Assembly (NCBI GenBank): GCA_024697065.1
Contig: JAILGE010000022.1
Span: 1-64,000 of the forward strand
Reading direction: 5' to 3'
Length of the DNA: 64,000 bases
Origin: Lachnospiraceae bacterium
GTDB lineage: Bacteria > Bacillota > Clostridia > Lachnospirales > Lachnospiraceae
Shown here: positions 39,317-48,594 of the stretch, in pieces
How positions within the stretch are numbered: the first letter of the stretch is position 1
Layout of the letters: every line of letters starts with the position of its first letter
Made by a program: the position numbers and the translations under genes
Notes under the pieces: model-generated
Database searches by the model: none
What the model was told of the DNA's origin: nothing
The model's input: only the letters and a program-made list of their open reading frames with translations

Positions 39317-39871
39317 ATGGCAAGAGTAGAATTTGCAAAAAAGGAAAATCTTAGCGGAGATGCACTTAAGGCTTGGGAGGCTCATGAAGAGAAGAGTAAT
39401 CTTACAAATATGAAGCAGGCACTCCTTCAGGACTATGCAACATATGACGCATACATGGCATGGTATACATCATGGGCAAGACTGGTAGAGGTCATCGGAG
39501 AGAAGGATGCGATCCTTTACGCACATGCAATATCAACAACAAACGGATGCCAGCTTTGCTCATTATTCTTCATCAGCGATGTAAAGGGACTCGGACTTGA
39601 TCCTGCAAATCTTAAGTATGACGAGAAGGAGCAGGTGCTTACAGATCTCGGAAGACAGATCGTTAAGGATCCCACAAAGGTATCTGATGAGACATTCGAG
39701 AAGCTTCACAAGTTCTTCTCTGATTCAGAGATAGTAGCAATAGTAGGTTTTGCAGGACAGATGATCGCAACCAACAACTTCAACTCAGTACTCAAGATCG
39801 ATGTTGATAAGAGACTTCTTCCTATCATTAACGAGTTCAAGCCTGCAACCTGGAGAGAGAATATCAAATAA
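39317..39871 (+). CDS. carboxymuconolactone decarboxylase/AhpD-like protein
   Basis: ILYAHAISTTNGCQLCSLFFISDVKGLGLD; CxxC AhpD-like motif. Confidence 0.75.
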   Translation: MARVEFAKKENLSGDALKAWEAHEEKSNLTNMKQALLQDYATYDAYMAWYTSWARLVEVIGEKDAILYAHAISTTNGCQLCSLFFISDVKGLGLDPANLKYDEKEQVLTDLGRQIVKDPTKVSDETFEKLHKFFSDSEIVAIVGFAGQMIATNNFNSVLKIDVDKRLLPIINEFKPATWRENIK

Positions 39872-40896
39872 TGGCGGATAAAGCAGACATCATTTATAAA
39901 CTTGATCATGTCACCAAGGTCTACGAAGGAACGCCGAGAGTTGTCGCGCTGGATGATATAAGCATAACGATCAACAGAGGCGATATCTACGGGATCATAG
40001 GAATGAGCGGTGCCGGTAAGAGTACTTTGGTAAGAACTCTTAACAGACTTGAGGAAGTGACGGACGGAACTGTTTTCTTTGAGGGAAAGAATTTAAAGGA
40101 ACTCAGGGGAGCAGAACTGAGAAAGGCAAGACAGTCTGCCGGTATGATCTTTCAGGGATTCAATCTCTTAAACCAGAAGACGGTGGAGAAGAATATCGAG
40201 GTTGCCTTAAAGATCGCCGGAGTGCCGAAGGGAAAACGTGCTGAGATAATCGGAAGAATGCTTAAGATTGTAGGACTCGAGGAAAAGAGAAATGCTTATC
40301 CCTCGCAGCTTTCCGGAGGTCAGAAGCAGAGAGTAGCCATCGCCAGAGCACTTGCCACGGATCCGAAGGTTATCCTTTGTGACGAGGCAACAAGTGCCCT
40401 GGATCCGGGAATCACTTCGGAAATACTGGAACTTCTAAAGAAGATCAATAAAGAGCTTAACGTCACCATCATAATGATCACTCATGAGATGTCGGTGGTA
40501 GAAGCGATTTGCGACAGGGTAGCGGTAATAGACGGCGGAAAGCTTGCCGAAGAAGGCGCAGTCAGGGATATATTCGTTAATCCGAAATCGGATGCGGCCA
40601 GAAGACTGGTTTATCCGGAACATACGGGACTGGGGCTCTTTGACGGACAGGGCAGAAAATGCGTACGTCTTGTATTTAACGGAGTAGAGGCTAAGGAGCC
40701 GATAATCGCAAAGCTTGCATCCTCCAAGGGGATTGAAGTGAGCATCCTCAGTGCAAATACAAAGAGCGTCGGCGGCATAGGATTCGGACAGATGATAATA
40801 GCGCTGCCTGAAGATGAAGAAAAAGGACACATAGCTACCGAGTACTTTAAAGAACTCGGCGTATTCGGAGAGGAGGTGGAAGCATGGCAGGATTAG
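39871..40896 (+). CDS. metN: methionine ABC transporter ATP-binding protein
   Basis: [52 protein letters not shown]-terminal NIL-like domain. Confidence 0.93.
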   Translation: MADKADIIYKLDHVTKVYEGTPRVVALDDISITINRGDIYGIIGMSGAGKSTLVRTLNRLEEVTDGTVFFEGKNLKELRGAELRKARQSAGMIFQGFNLLNQKTVEKNIEVALKIAGVPKGKRAEIIGRMLKIVGLEEKRNAYPSQLSGGQKQRVAIARALATDPKVILCDEATSALDPGITSEILELLKKINKELNVTIIMITHEMSVVEAICDRVAVIDGGKLAEEGAVRDIFVNPKSDAARRLVYPEHTGLGLFDGQGRKCVRLVFNGVEAKEPIIAKLASSKGIEVSILSANTKSVGGIGFGQMIIALPEDEEKGHIATEYFKELGVFGEEVEAWQD

Positions 40897-41534
40897 GCTG
40901 GGATTTTATCTGGAAGGGATTCCTGCAGACGATGGAAATGGTAATCATCTCTACCGTATTCGCCTATCTGATAGGTCTTCCCCTGGGAGTTATCCTTTCC
41001 GTTACCAAGAAGGGCAACTTATGTGAGAACAGACTGGTTTATAACATACTTGCGGTGATAGTAAATATCAGCAGGTCCATACCGTTTCTGATCTTCTTAG
41101 TGGTACTGATTCCTTTTACAAGGCTGATCGTGGGAACATCCATCGGAACGGAAGCGACAATTGTTCCGTTAACAATGGGAGCAATACCCATCGTAGCCAG
41201 AATGGTGGAGGCTTCACTGGAAGAGGTCGGTCACGGGATAGTTGAAGCGGCGCTGGCTATGGGAGCTGACAAATGGCAGGTCATCACACAGTTCATTTTG
41301 CCGGAGGCAGTTCCTTCACTGATACAGGGAGCAGCGATCAACTTTGTAACCATATTGGGATATTCCGCAATGGCCGGATTCATCGGAGGCGGCGGACTCG
41401 GTAATATCGCTTATCAGCACGGTTATATCAGATATAAGACGGATGTGCTCTTCATAACGGTAGCAATACTGGTAGTGATCGTCTGGGTAGGACAGGAGTT
41501 AGGACTGAAGATTGCCAAGAAGTCAAGACATTAA
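40884..41534 (+). CDS. metI: methionine ABC transporter permease
   Basis: SRSIPFLIFLVVLIPFTRLIVGTSIGTEATIVPLT...MGADKWQVITQFILPEAVPSLIQG. Confidence 0.93.
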   Translation: MAGLGWDFIWKGFLQTMEMVIISTVFAYLIGLPLGVILSVTKKGNLCENRLVYNILAVIVNISRSIPFLIFLVVLIPFTRLIVGTSIGTEATIVPLTMGAIPIVARMVEASLEEVGHGIVEAALAMGADKWQVITQFILPEAVPSLIQGAAINFVTILGYSAMAGFIGGGGLGNIAYQHGYIRYKTDVLFITVAILVVIVWVGQELGLKIAKKSRH

Positions 41535-41565
41535 TATAAAAAAAACAATAAGGAGAATAAAAACT

Positions 41566-42507
41566 ATGAAAACAATCAGAGAAAACGTAAGAAGAATAAC
41601 AACAGCAGCGGCATCACTGATCATTGGAGCTTCCCTCCTTGCAGGATGCGGTAAGACTGAGCCCACAACACCTCAGACACCTGCTGATACAAACAGCGAT
41701 GCAACAGCAACAGATGCAGCAACAGATACAGGAACAGATGCAGGAACAGATGCAACATCACAGGATGCATCCGTTGAGCCTGTAACACTTAAGATCGGCG
41801 CAAGCGTTACACCTCACGCAGAGCTTTTAAGAGAAGTAGCACCCATTCTTGCTGAGCAGGGTATCACACTTGAGATCATTGAGATGGAAGATGTTGTAAC
41901 ACCTAATACCGGTGTTGCTGACGGAAGCCTTGATGCTAACTTCTTCCAGCATGTTCCTTTCCTTGACAGCTTCAATGCCGAGAACGGGACAGACCTGGTA
42001 TCCATAGGCGCAACACACTATGAGCCCTTCGGTCTCTATGCAGGTAAGTCATCAGATCTTGCCAACATCGCAGACGGGGCTGTCGTAGGTGTTCCCAACA
42101 ATGCAACAAATGAAGCAAGAGCATTACTTCTTCTTCAGCAGGAAGGTATCATCACACTTAAGGAAGGTGCTGACATCACAGCTACTGTAGAAGATATCGA
42201 AGAGAACCCTCACAACATCGACATCAAGGAGATCGCACCTGAGCAGCTTGTTCGTTCTCTTCCGGATCTTGACTTTGCTATCATCAACGGTAACTACGCG
42301 CTTGAAGGCGGGCTTAAGGTTAAGGATGCCCTTGCAGTAGAAAATGCAGACGGTGTTGCAGCTCAGACATACAAGAACGTTGTAGTAGCTAAGGCTGAGA
42401 ACAAAGACAATGCAGCATTAAAAAAGCTTGTTGAAGCACTTCAGTCTCAGGAGATTCAGGATTACATCAACAACACATACGACGGAGCAGTTGTTCCCGT
42501 AAAGTAA
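41566..42507 (+). CDS. metQ: MetQ/NlpA family substrate-binding lipoprotein
   Basis: LLAGCGKT lipobox; LKIGASVTPHAELLREVAPILAEQGITLEIIEMEDVVTPN. Confidence 0.93.
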   Translation: MKTIRENVRRITTAAASLIIGASLLAGCGKTEPTTPQTPADTNSDATATDAATDTGTDAGTDATSQDASVEPVTLKIGASVTPHAELLREVAPILAEQGITLEIIEMEDVVTPNTGVADGSLDANFFQHVPFLDSFNAENGTDLVSIGATHYEPFGLYAGKSSDLANIADGAVVGVPNNATNEARALLLLQQEGIITLKEGADITATVEDIEENPHNIDIKEIAPEQLVRSLPDLDFAIINGNYALEGGLKVKDALAVENADGVAAQTYKNVVVAKAENKDNAALKKLVEALQSQEIQDYINNTYDGAVVPVK

Positions 42508-42523
42508 GTTGAGTTGAATGTTT

Positions 42524-42556
42524 CGACCGGACAGCCTGGCTGCCCGGTCGTTTCTG
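42524..42556 (+). terminator. intrinsic terminator
   Basis: CGACCGG...CCGGTCG hairpin followed by TTTCTGT. Confidence 0.65.
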
Positions 42557-42573
42557 TATAAGCGGGTTAAAAA

Positions 42574-42614
42574 ATGAATTAGAAATGAATTAGAAAGGAA
42601 TCAGAAATGAATAG
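42574..42614 (+). repeat. four tandem 11-bp units ATGAATTAGAA / ATGAATTAGAA / AGGAATCAGAA / ATGAATAG spanning RBS and start codon
   Basis: Units start at 42574, 42585, 42596, 42607; last ATG is the CDS start. Confidence 0.85.
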
Positions 42615-43782
42615 TTTTGTTTATTACAATCCGGCCAAGGTTGCATTCGGTAAGAATGCCATTGACAATATAGAAACTTTTTTCGAAGAGCTTGGAACAA
42701 CATCCGTATTGATGGTATACAGCGGAGATTTCATCAAGCAGCTTGGGATCTATGATAAAGTTCATGAGATCACAAAGAAAAAGGGGATAAAGCTCATAGA
42801 GAGCGGGGAGGTAGTTCCAAATCCTTCAATTGAGTTAGTCAGAAAGCTTGTGGAAGAGAGCAGAAAGAACGATGTCGACCTTGTACTTGCCATAGGCGGA
42901 GGAAGCTCTATAGATACTGCCAAGGCTACTGCTTTGGGAATCGGATACGAAGGCGATGTATGGGATTTCTTCATTAAAGATATTGTGCCTGCCAGGGTAG
43001 TAAATATCGGTGTTGTATCCACTCTTCCTTCAAGCGGATCAGAGACATCAAATGCAGCGATCCTTTCCAACGGACTCTTTAAGAAAGGATTCGAGCATGA
43101 CTGTATAATACCTAAATTTGCCATCATGGATCCGGCTTACACCCTTACACTTCCCAAGTATCAGACCGCAGTCGGTGTTGCGGATATCCTGGCTCATCTT
43201 CTTGAGAGATACTTCACTACCGTAGAGCACGTTGATATCACCGACTATCTCATCGAGGGGGCTATCAAGAGTATCGTACTTAACGGCAAGAGGATAGTTA
43301 AGGATCCTTCCGATCTGGATGTCCGTGCAGAGATCCAGTGGACAGCTACAATAGCACACAATAACCTCCTTGATACTGGGCGTGTCGGTGACTGGGCTTC
43401 CCATCGTATCGAGCATGAACTCAGCGCCCAGTACGGAATCACCCATGGAGAGGGAATGGCTGTAGCTTTAGTTGCATGGACGAAATATATGGCCGGTGTA
43501 AGACCGGAGAAACTTGCTCAGTTGGCTAACAGAGTGCTTGGCGTTGATTATCACGATCATACCCTTGAGGAGATGGCTGTAATCCTTTCTGACCGGCTTA
43601 AGGATTTCTACGGCCGTGATCTGGGACTTGCCACCACTCTTGCAGAGCTCAATATCGGAAGCGAGCATTTTGAGGAAATGGCAAACCGTGCAACCAATAA
43701 TGATGCAAATGCTGTAGGACATTATGTGCCCGTTGATGTAAAAACATTTGTTGAGATCTTAAAGCTTGCAAAGCCGCTGTAA
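42607..43782 (+). CDS. iron-containing alcohol dehydrogenase
   Basis: NPAKVAFGKNAIDNIE...LAIGGGSSIDTAKATALG...DWASHRIEHELSAQYGITHGEGMA. Confidence 0.93.
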   Translation: MNSFVYYNPAKVAFGKNAIDNIETFFEELGTTSVLMVYSGDFIKQLGIYDKVHEITKKKGIKLIESGEVVPNPSIELVRKLVEESRKNDVDLVLAIGGGSSIDTAKATALGIGYEGDVWDFFIKDIVPARVVNIGVVSTLPSSGSETSNAAILSNGLFKKGFEHDCIIPKFAIMDPAYTLTLPKYQTAVGVADILAHLLERYFTTVEHVDITDYLIEGAIKSIVLNGKRIVKDPSDLDVRAEIQWTATIAHNNLLDTGRVGDWASHRIEHELSAQYGITHGEGMAVALVAWTKYMAGVRPEKLAQLANRVLGVDYHDHTLEEMAVILSDRLKDFYGRDLGLATTLAELNIGSEHFEEMANRATNNDANAVGHYVPVDVKTFVEILKLAKPL

Positions 43783-43816
43783 GTTGACTGGGAAACCTGA
43801 TAAAATATGAAAAAGG

Positions 43817-43851
43817 GCTGCTGAAAAAATTATCTTTCTGCAGCTTTTTTT
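43817..43851 (+). terminator. intrinsic terminator
   Basis: GCTGCTGAAA...TTTCTGCAGC then TTTTTTT. Confidence 0.7.
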
Positions 43852-44008
43852 GTCGTAAAATAGTTGAGTCTGCCGTGGATAAGGAAAGGAATGCAAAATA
43901 GTTTTTACTAAAATGATTAGAAGGATTGTAACAAGAGTGTTGGAATACTGAAGATGAAAGGGATAACTATGACTGAAGAAAAGAAAAAAGCTGCCAAAGA
44001 TAATCAAA

Positions 44009-44731
44009 GTGATTTTGATTGTGGTGGTATGCGTTATTCTATCTTTCTCAGCGTTTACTATGATTAAGTGTATCAGGCTATTTATTCAATGTTCAGGGAT
44101 AGAAGAATATAGAACAAAAGAGATTGTAGAAAATCCAAAAGATTATGACATAGATTTAAATAAACTCATATTGATGATGAATATTTGCTACTATGGAAGG
44201 CAACCCAGTTACCATCTATATTTATTTGACGATGGAAAGATTTTTACAGGAGAAATCCAAACTATGGAACTCTTTTGGCAACAATATGATGCTATAGAAA
44301 GGTCGGATGCTGATGCTATGGTAGACAATGCGGAAATGATCTACTTGGGCAATATGTCGGGAGAGGAACTTTATAAAATTATGCAGTTTAAGGGTAAAAT
44401 TAACTATTCAGCTGATGATTATGACTATGTAAGTGAGTATTATCGTTTATTTGAGATGATAGAAGACCCAAGGGAACCGTCGGATTTTAAAACATTTGAG
44501 GTTGATCCATGGATAACAGCTGATTGCTTTGAAAACGGAAAAGTTAATAGTATTTATACACAAGCATCGGATGGGATAAGATACTATCTTTATGATAAAC
44601 ATGCCAATGAAATGCTTCATATAATTGAAGATTCCTGGTATTTTGATCAGTGGATGACGGAAATTTACGGAGAAGATTGGAGTAATAAAATTACGATTTA
44701 CAGATCAGAGAAAGATATAGTACGACCTTAA
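44009..44731 (+). CDS. hypothetical membrane-anchored protein; start uncertain
   Basis: GTG start at 44009; open frame extends to 43973 after TGA at 43970 with LKKRKKLPKIIKVILIVVVC signal-like sequence; no ATG in that extension. Confidence 0.5.
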   Translation: MILIVVVCVILSFSAFTMIKCIRLFIQCSGIEEYRTKEIVENPKDYDIDLNKLILMMNICYYGRQPSYHLYLFDDGKIFTGEIQTMELFWQQYDAIERSDADAMVDNAEMIYLGNMSGEELYKIMQFKGKINYSADDYDYVSEYYRLFEMIEDPREPSDFKTFEVDPWITADCFENGKVNSIYTQASDGIRYYLYDKHANEMLHIIEDSWYFDQWMTEIYGEDWSNKITIYRSEKDIVRP

Positions 44732-44770
44732 AATAAACAATAATTTATATGTTCTAATGATTCCGTTTTC

Positions 44771-44801
44771 AAAAGGCTGCAGTAATCTGTGGCCTTTTTT
44801 A
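44771..44801 (+). terminator. intrinsic terminator
   Basis: AAAAGGCTGCAG-TAAT-CTGTGGCCTTTTTT. Confidence 0.7.
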
Positions 44802-44910
44802 TTTCCAAATAAAAAGCAGTTTTATTAAGAAAAAAAGTGAAAAATTAATCAAACAATTGGGCTCAATGGCTTATACAGTTAGAAGAAACTACTAATAGTT
44901 CGAAAACATA

Positions 44911-44939
44911 TTGACAAGTTCGATGCGTGTGACTAAAAT
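44911..44939 (+). promoter_or_regulatory. sigma-70 type promoter for feo operon
   Basis: TTGACA-17 nt-TAAAAT. Confidence 0.7.
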
Positions 44940-45009
44940 AGCAACGAAAGTTAGATGAAACTAATATACGTAAGCTGAATCTATATACAACTTCGTGAGG
45001 AGGCGGAAA

Positions 45010-45222
45010 ATGATGCCGTTAGTACTGGCAGATATAGGCGAAGAGAATACGGTGAAGCGAATAGGCGGGAGTGCTGAAGTCAAGAAACACCTGGAAGATC
45101 TTGGTTTTTCGGTAGGAAGCACTGTTACCGTCATTTCATCCATTAACGGAAACCTGATCGTAAATGTCAAGGAAACCAGACTTGCACTCAATGAAGATAT
45201 GGCAAGAAAGATCATGGTCTGA
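45010..45222 (+). CDS. feoA: FeoA family protein
   Basis: MPLVLADIGEENTVKRIGGSAEVKKHLEDLGFSVGSTVTVISSINGNLIVNVKETRLALNEDMARKI; GAGGAGG RBS. Confidence 0.88.
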   Translation: MMPLVLADIGEENTVKRIGGSAEVKKHLEDLGFSVGSTVTVISSINGNLIVNVKETRLALNEDMARKIMV

Positions 45223-45267
45223 AGCGTGTATGTAATGTGTTGATCATAGGAATGGAGGAAATCAGAA

Positions 45268-45489
45268 ATGAAAACACTTAAGGATGTGAAGGTCGGAGAC
45301 ACCGTAAAGATCGTAAAACTTCACGGCGAAGGTGCTGTAAAGCGCAGGATCATGGACATGGGGCTTACAAAGGGCGTTGAAGTATATGTACGCAAGGTTG
45401 CTCCTTTGGGAGATCCGGTAGAACTTACAGTACGCGGATATGAGCTTTCATTGCGTAAAGCTGATGCAGAATCGATAGAGATTGAATAA
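45268..45489 (+). CDS. feoA: second FeoA family protein
   Basis: KVGDTVKIVKLHGEGAVKRRIMDMGLTKGVEVYVRKVAPLGDPVELTVRGYELSLRKADAESI. Confidence 0.92.
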   Translation: MKTLKDVKVGDTVKIVKLHGEGAVKRRIMDMGLTKGVEVYVRKVAPLGDPVELTVRGYELSLRKADAESIEIE

Positions 45490-45505
45490 GAAGGAGATAA
45501 ATGAC

Positions 45506-47797
45506 ATGGCAGCACAGATAAGAGTTGCCCTTGCGGGTAACCCTAACAGCGGTAAGACAACGCTATTTAACAGTTTGACAGGATCGGCTCAGTTTGTGGG
45601 TAACTGGCCGGGGGTTACTGTTGAGAAGAAGGAAGGTAAATTAAAAAAGCACGACAATGTGACGATCACCGACCTTCCGGGAATCTATTCTCTTTCACCC
45701 TATACTCTTGAAGAAGTAGTAGCAAGAAATTACCTCGTGGGAGAGCGCCCAGATGCGATCTTAAATATAATCGACGGAACCAACCTTGAGCGTAATCTGT
45801 ACCTTACGACACAGCTTACCGAGCTGGGTATACCTGTCGTGATCGCAGTTAATATGATGGATCTCGTTCGCAAGAACGGTGACAAGCTTGATACCAAAGA
45901 GCTGTCGAGAGAACTGGGATGCAAGGTGGTTGAGATATCTGCACTCAAGGGCGATGGTATCATGGAAGCGGCTGAAGCTGCGATAGAAGCTGCATCAGGA
46001 ACAAAGACAGTTCCCATGCATAGTTTTTCCGGCCCTGTAGAGCATGCCCTTGCTCATATCGAAGAAGCGAAGCTTCATGATATGCCGGAAGAAATGCAGC
46101 GCTGGTATGCCATTAAGATATTTGAAAGGGATGAAAAGGTACTTGAAAAATTAAACATCCCTCAGGAGACCCTTTCACATATTGAAAAAGATATTAAGGC
46201 TGCGGAGAAGGAACTTGATGATGATGCGGAGAGTATCATCACAAATGAGCGTTATCTCTATATCGCATCCATACTTAAGGGCTGCTACAAGAAGAAAGCG
46301 GCAGGAAAGCTTACTGTATCGGATAAGGTAGATAAGATCGTAACAAACCGTTTCCTTGCGTTGCCTATATTTGCATTCATCATGTTTGTTATCTATGCGA
46401 TTAGCATGGGTACGTCCATTGCCGACGGCGGTATCGCTATAGGAACATTCTTAACCGACTGGACGAATGATGTTCTTGGCGGTGAATGGATGATAGAGGG
46501 GTCCAGAAGTCTTCTTGAAAGCTGGGGAGCATCCGGATGGCTTGTGGGACTTATCTCCGACGGTATCATTGCCGGAGTGGGAGCGGTTCTTGGCTTCGTT
46601 CCTCAGATGCTTGTCCTTTTCCTTATGCTCTGCATACTGGAGGATATCGGATACATGGCCAGGATCGCATTCATCATGGACCGTATCTTCCGTAAGTTCG
46701 GTCTTTCCGGAAAGTCATTCATCCCTATGCTTGTGGGTACGGGATGCGGAGTTCCGGGTGTAATGGCTTCCCGTACTATCGAGAATGAGCGTGACCGCCG
46801 TATGACCATTATGACAACATGCTTTATCCCCTGCGGCGCCAAGATGCCTATCATCGGACTTATCGCCGGTGCACTCTTCGGAGGATCCAGCTGGGTAGCA
46901 ACATCTGCATACTTTATCGGTATGGCGGCGATCATCATTTCGGGTATCATGCTTAAGAAGACAAAGATGTTTGCAGGTGATCCGGCTCCTTTCGTAATGG
47001 AGCTTCCCGCATACCACATTCCCTTCTGGAAGAATATCTTCCACGGCACTTGGGAGCGTGGCTGGTCATTCATTAAGCGTGCAGGTACGGTTATCGTTAT
47101 CTCTTCAATAGTGATCTGGGCTATGAGTAGTCTTGGTTCCGTAAACGGACACTTCGGTATGGTTGATGAGCTTGCCGAGGATGAGAGCATCTGGACAGAT
47201 GAATACGTCGCATCGGTAGCGGCAAATATGGGCGTTTCTCCGGAAGAAGTAACACCTATGGATGATTCGATCCTTGCCGGAGTCGGAAGTGTAGCAGCTC
47301 CCATCTTCAAGCCCCTTGGTTTTGGATCATGGAGACCTACCGTTGCAACTGTAACAGGACTTGTTGCAAAGGAAGAGGTTGTAGGTACCTTCGGCGTTCT
47401 TTACAACTACGAGGCTGAGACAGAAGAAGATGAGCTTGATGAAGAAGGCTCGCAGATCTGGGCTAATGTTAATGCTGATTTCAATGCATTTTCAGGCGGA
47501 CACGGAATGCTTGCGGCATTTGCTTTCATGGTATTCAACCTCTTATGTGCACCCTGCTTCGCAGCTATGGGCGCTATCAAGCGTGAGATGAACAATGCAA
47601 AGTGGACTGCCTTTGCTATAACGTATATGTGTGTATTTGCATACGGTGTAGCTCTAATGGTTTACCAGTTTGGATTACTCTTTGCGGGAAATGCAAATAT
47701 AGCAGGACTGATATTCGCCATAGCGGTGTTCGTATTCCTGATGTATATGCTCTTCAGACCGTATAAAGAGTCGGAAAAACTTACTGTTACAGTTTGA
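45506..47797 (+). CDS. feoB: ferrous iron transport protein B
   Basis: RVALAGNPNSGKTTLFNSLTGSAQFVGNWPGVTVEKKEG; VGTGCGVPGVMASRTI. Confidence 0.95.
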   Translation: MAAQIRVALAGNPNSGKTTLFNSLTGSAQFVGNWPGVTVEKKEGKLKKHDNVTITDLPGIYSLSPYTLEEVVARNYLVGERPDAILNIIDGTNLERNLYLTTQLTELGIPVVIAVNMMDLVRKNGDKLDTKELSRELGCKVVEISALKGDGIMEAAEAAIEAASGTKTVPMHSFSGPVEHALAHIEEAKLHDMPEEMQRWYAIKIFERDEKVLEKLNIPQETLSHIEKDIKAAEKELDDDAESIITNERYLYIASILKGCYKKKAAGKLTVSDKVDKIVTNRFLALPIFAFIMFVIYAISMGTSIADGGIAIGTFLTDWTNDVLGGEWMIEGSRSLLESWGASGWLVGLISDGIIAGVGAVLGFVPQMLVLFLMLCILEDIGYMARIAFIMDRIFRKFGLSGKSFIPMLVGTGCGVPGVMASRTIENERDRRMTIMTTCFIPCGAKMPIIGLIAGALFGGSSWVATSAYFIGMAAIIISGIMLKKTKMFAGDPAPFVMELPAYHIPFWKNIFHGTWERGWSFIKRAGTVIVISSIVIWAMSSLGSVNGHFGMVDELAEDESIWTDEYVASVAANMGVSPEEVTPMDDSILAGVGSVAAPIFKPLGFGSWRPTVATVTGLVAKEEVVGTFGVLYNYEAETEEDELDEEGSQIWANVNADFNAFSGGHGMLAAFAFMVFNLLCAPCFAAMGAIKREMNNAKWTAFAITYMCVFAYGVALMVYQFGLLFAGNANIAGLIFAIAVFVFLMYMLFRPYKESEKLTVTV

Positions 47798-47820
47798 TCC
47801 GGAGAAAGGAGAGTGACATT

Positions 47821-47997
47821 ATGATCACCTGGTTATCGTTACATATCGTTGATATTGTTTTGGTCTTTGCCCTTGTGGCTATCGTAAGTCTTATCGTCAT
47901 GAAAGGGATAAAAGACAAAAAGGCCGGTAAATCATCCTGCGGATGCAATTGCTCCGGCTGCGCAATGTCAGGTGAATGTCACTGTCACGATAAATAA
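47821..47997 (+). CDS. FeoB-associated Cys-rich membrane protein
   Basis: N-terminal TM then KSSCGCNCSGCAMSGECHCHDK; downstream of feoB. Confidence 0.85.
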   Translation: MITWLSLHIVDIVLVFALVAIVSLIVMKGIKDKKAGKSSCGCNCSGCAMSGECHCHDK

Positions 47998-48036
47998 AAT
48001 TATCAATAAACAAATCCATATTCCTTCATAATATTG

Positions 48037-48077
48037 CCCTTCTGATAATAAGGATATTATCGGAAGGGTATTTTTTT
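48037..48077 (+). terminator. intrinsic terminator
   Basis: CCCTTCTGATAATA-AGGA-TATTATCGGAAGGG then TATTTTTTT. Confidence 0.85.
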
Positions 48078-48166
48078 GAATATTTTTATGATCATTGTTT
48101 ATCCTGTTCATGGTTTCATCGCATGATCCTGCGATAAAGATCTTACGGAAAAAACTTGGTATGTGA

Positions 48167-48517
48167 CAATTCCCTGCATTCTATGCTGTTTTTGCACATG
48201 AACTGTCCTCGAAGTCAATGCAGACGGTTCTTGGACATGGAATAACAAGAGAAAAGCTTATAATAGCAAAGCTCCTTGATGCGGCAATATTACTGTTTTC
48301 GGTTTATCTCGTGATCATAGCGACAGCTTTTATAGCAATGAATACGGAATCGGCGGTCGTAATCGATACCCCTTCGGAGGAAGAACGCCTCAAATGTGAT
48401 ATTTGCGGCATTCCTTTGGAGAATCCGTTCATGCTGTCGTCTTCGGCCGTTGCACCCACTTATGATATGTGTGCGATAGCTTTTGAAGCCGGGTGGTTTT
48501 ATCGGAGTTGCAAATGA
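48167..48517 (+). pseudogene. mosaic remnant: ABC-2 permease-like fragment followed in frame by PreA/dihydropyrimidine dehydrogenase-like N-terminal fragment
   Basis: FYAVFAHELSSKSMQTVLGHGITREKLIIAKLLDAAILL... then LKCDICGIPLENPFMLSSSAVAPTYDMCAIAFEAGW*. Confidence 0.55.
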
Positions 48518-48594
48518 CTTGCTACCCCGATTGATAAGATTTAAAATTATGACGATCGTACAATGATCGTATAACTTTGCAAAAGGAAACCAAA

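Noticed and set aside
46603-47310. Minus-strand 235-aa ORF inside feoB
   Set aside because: Antisense shadow of a well-supported feoB; no RBS or recognisable motifs.
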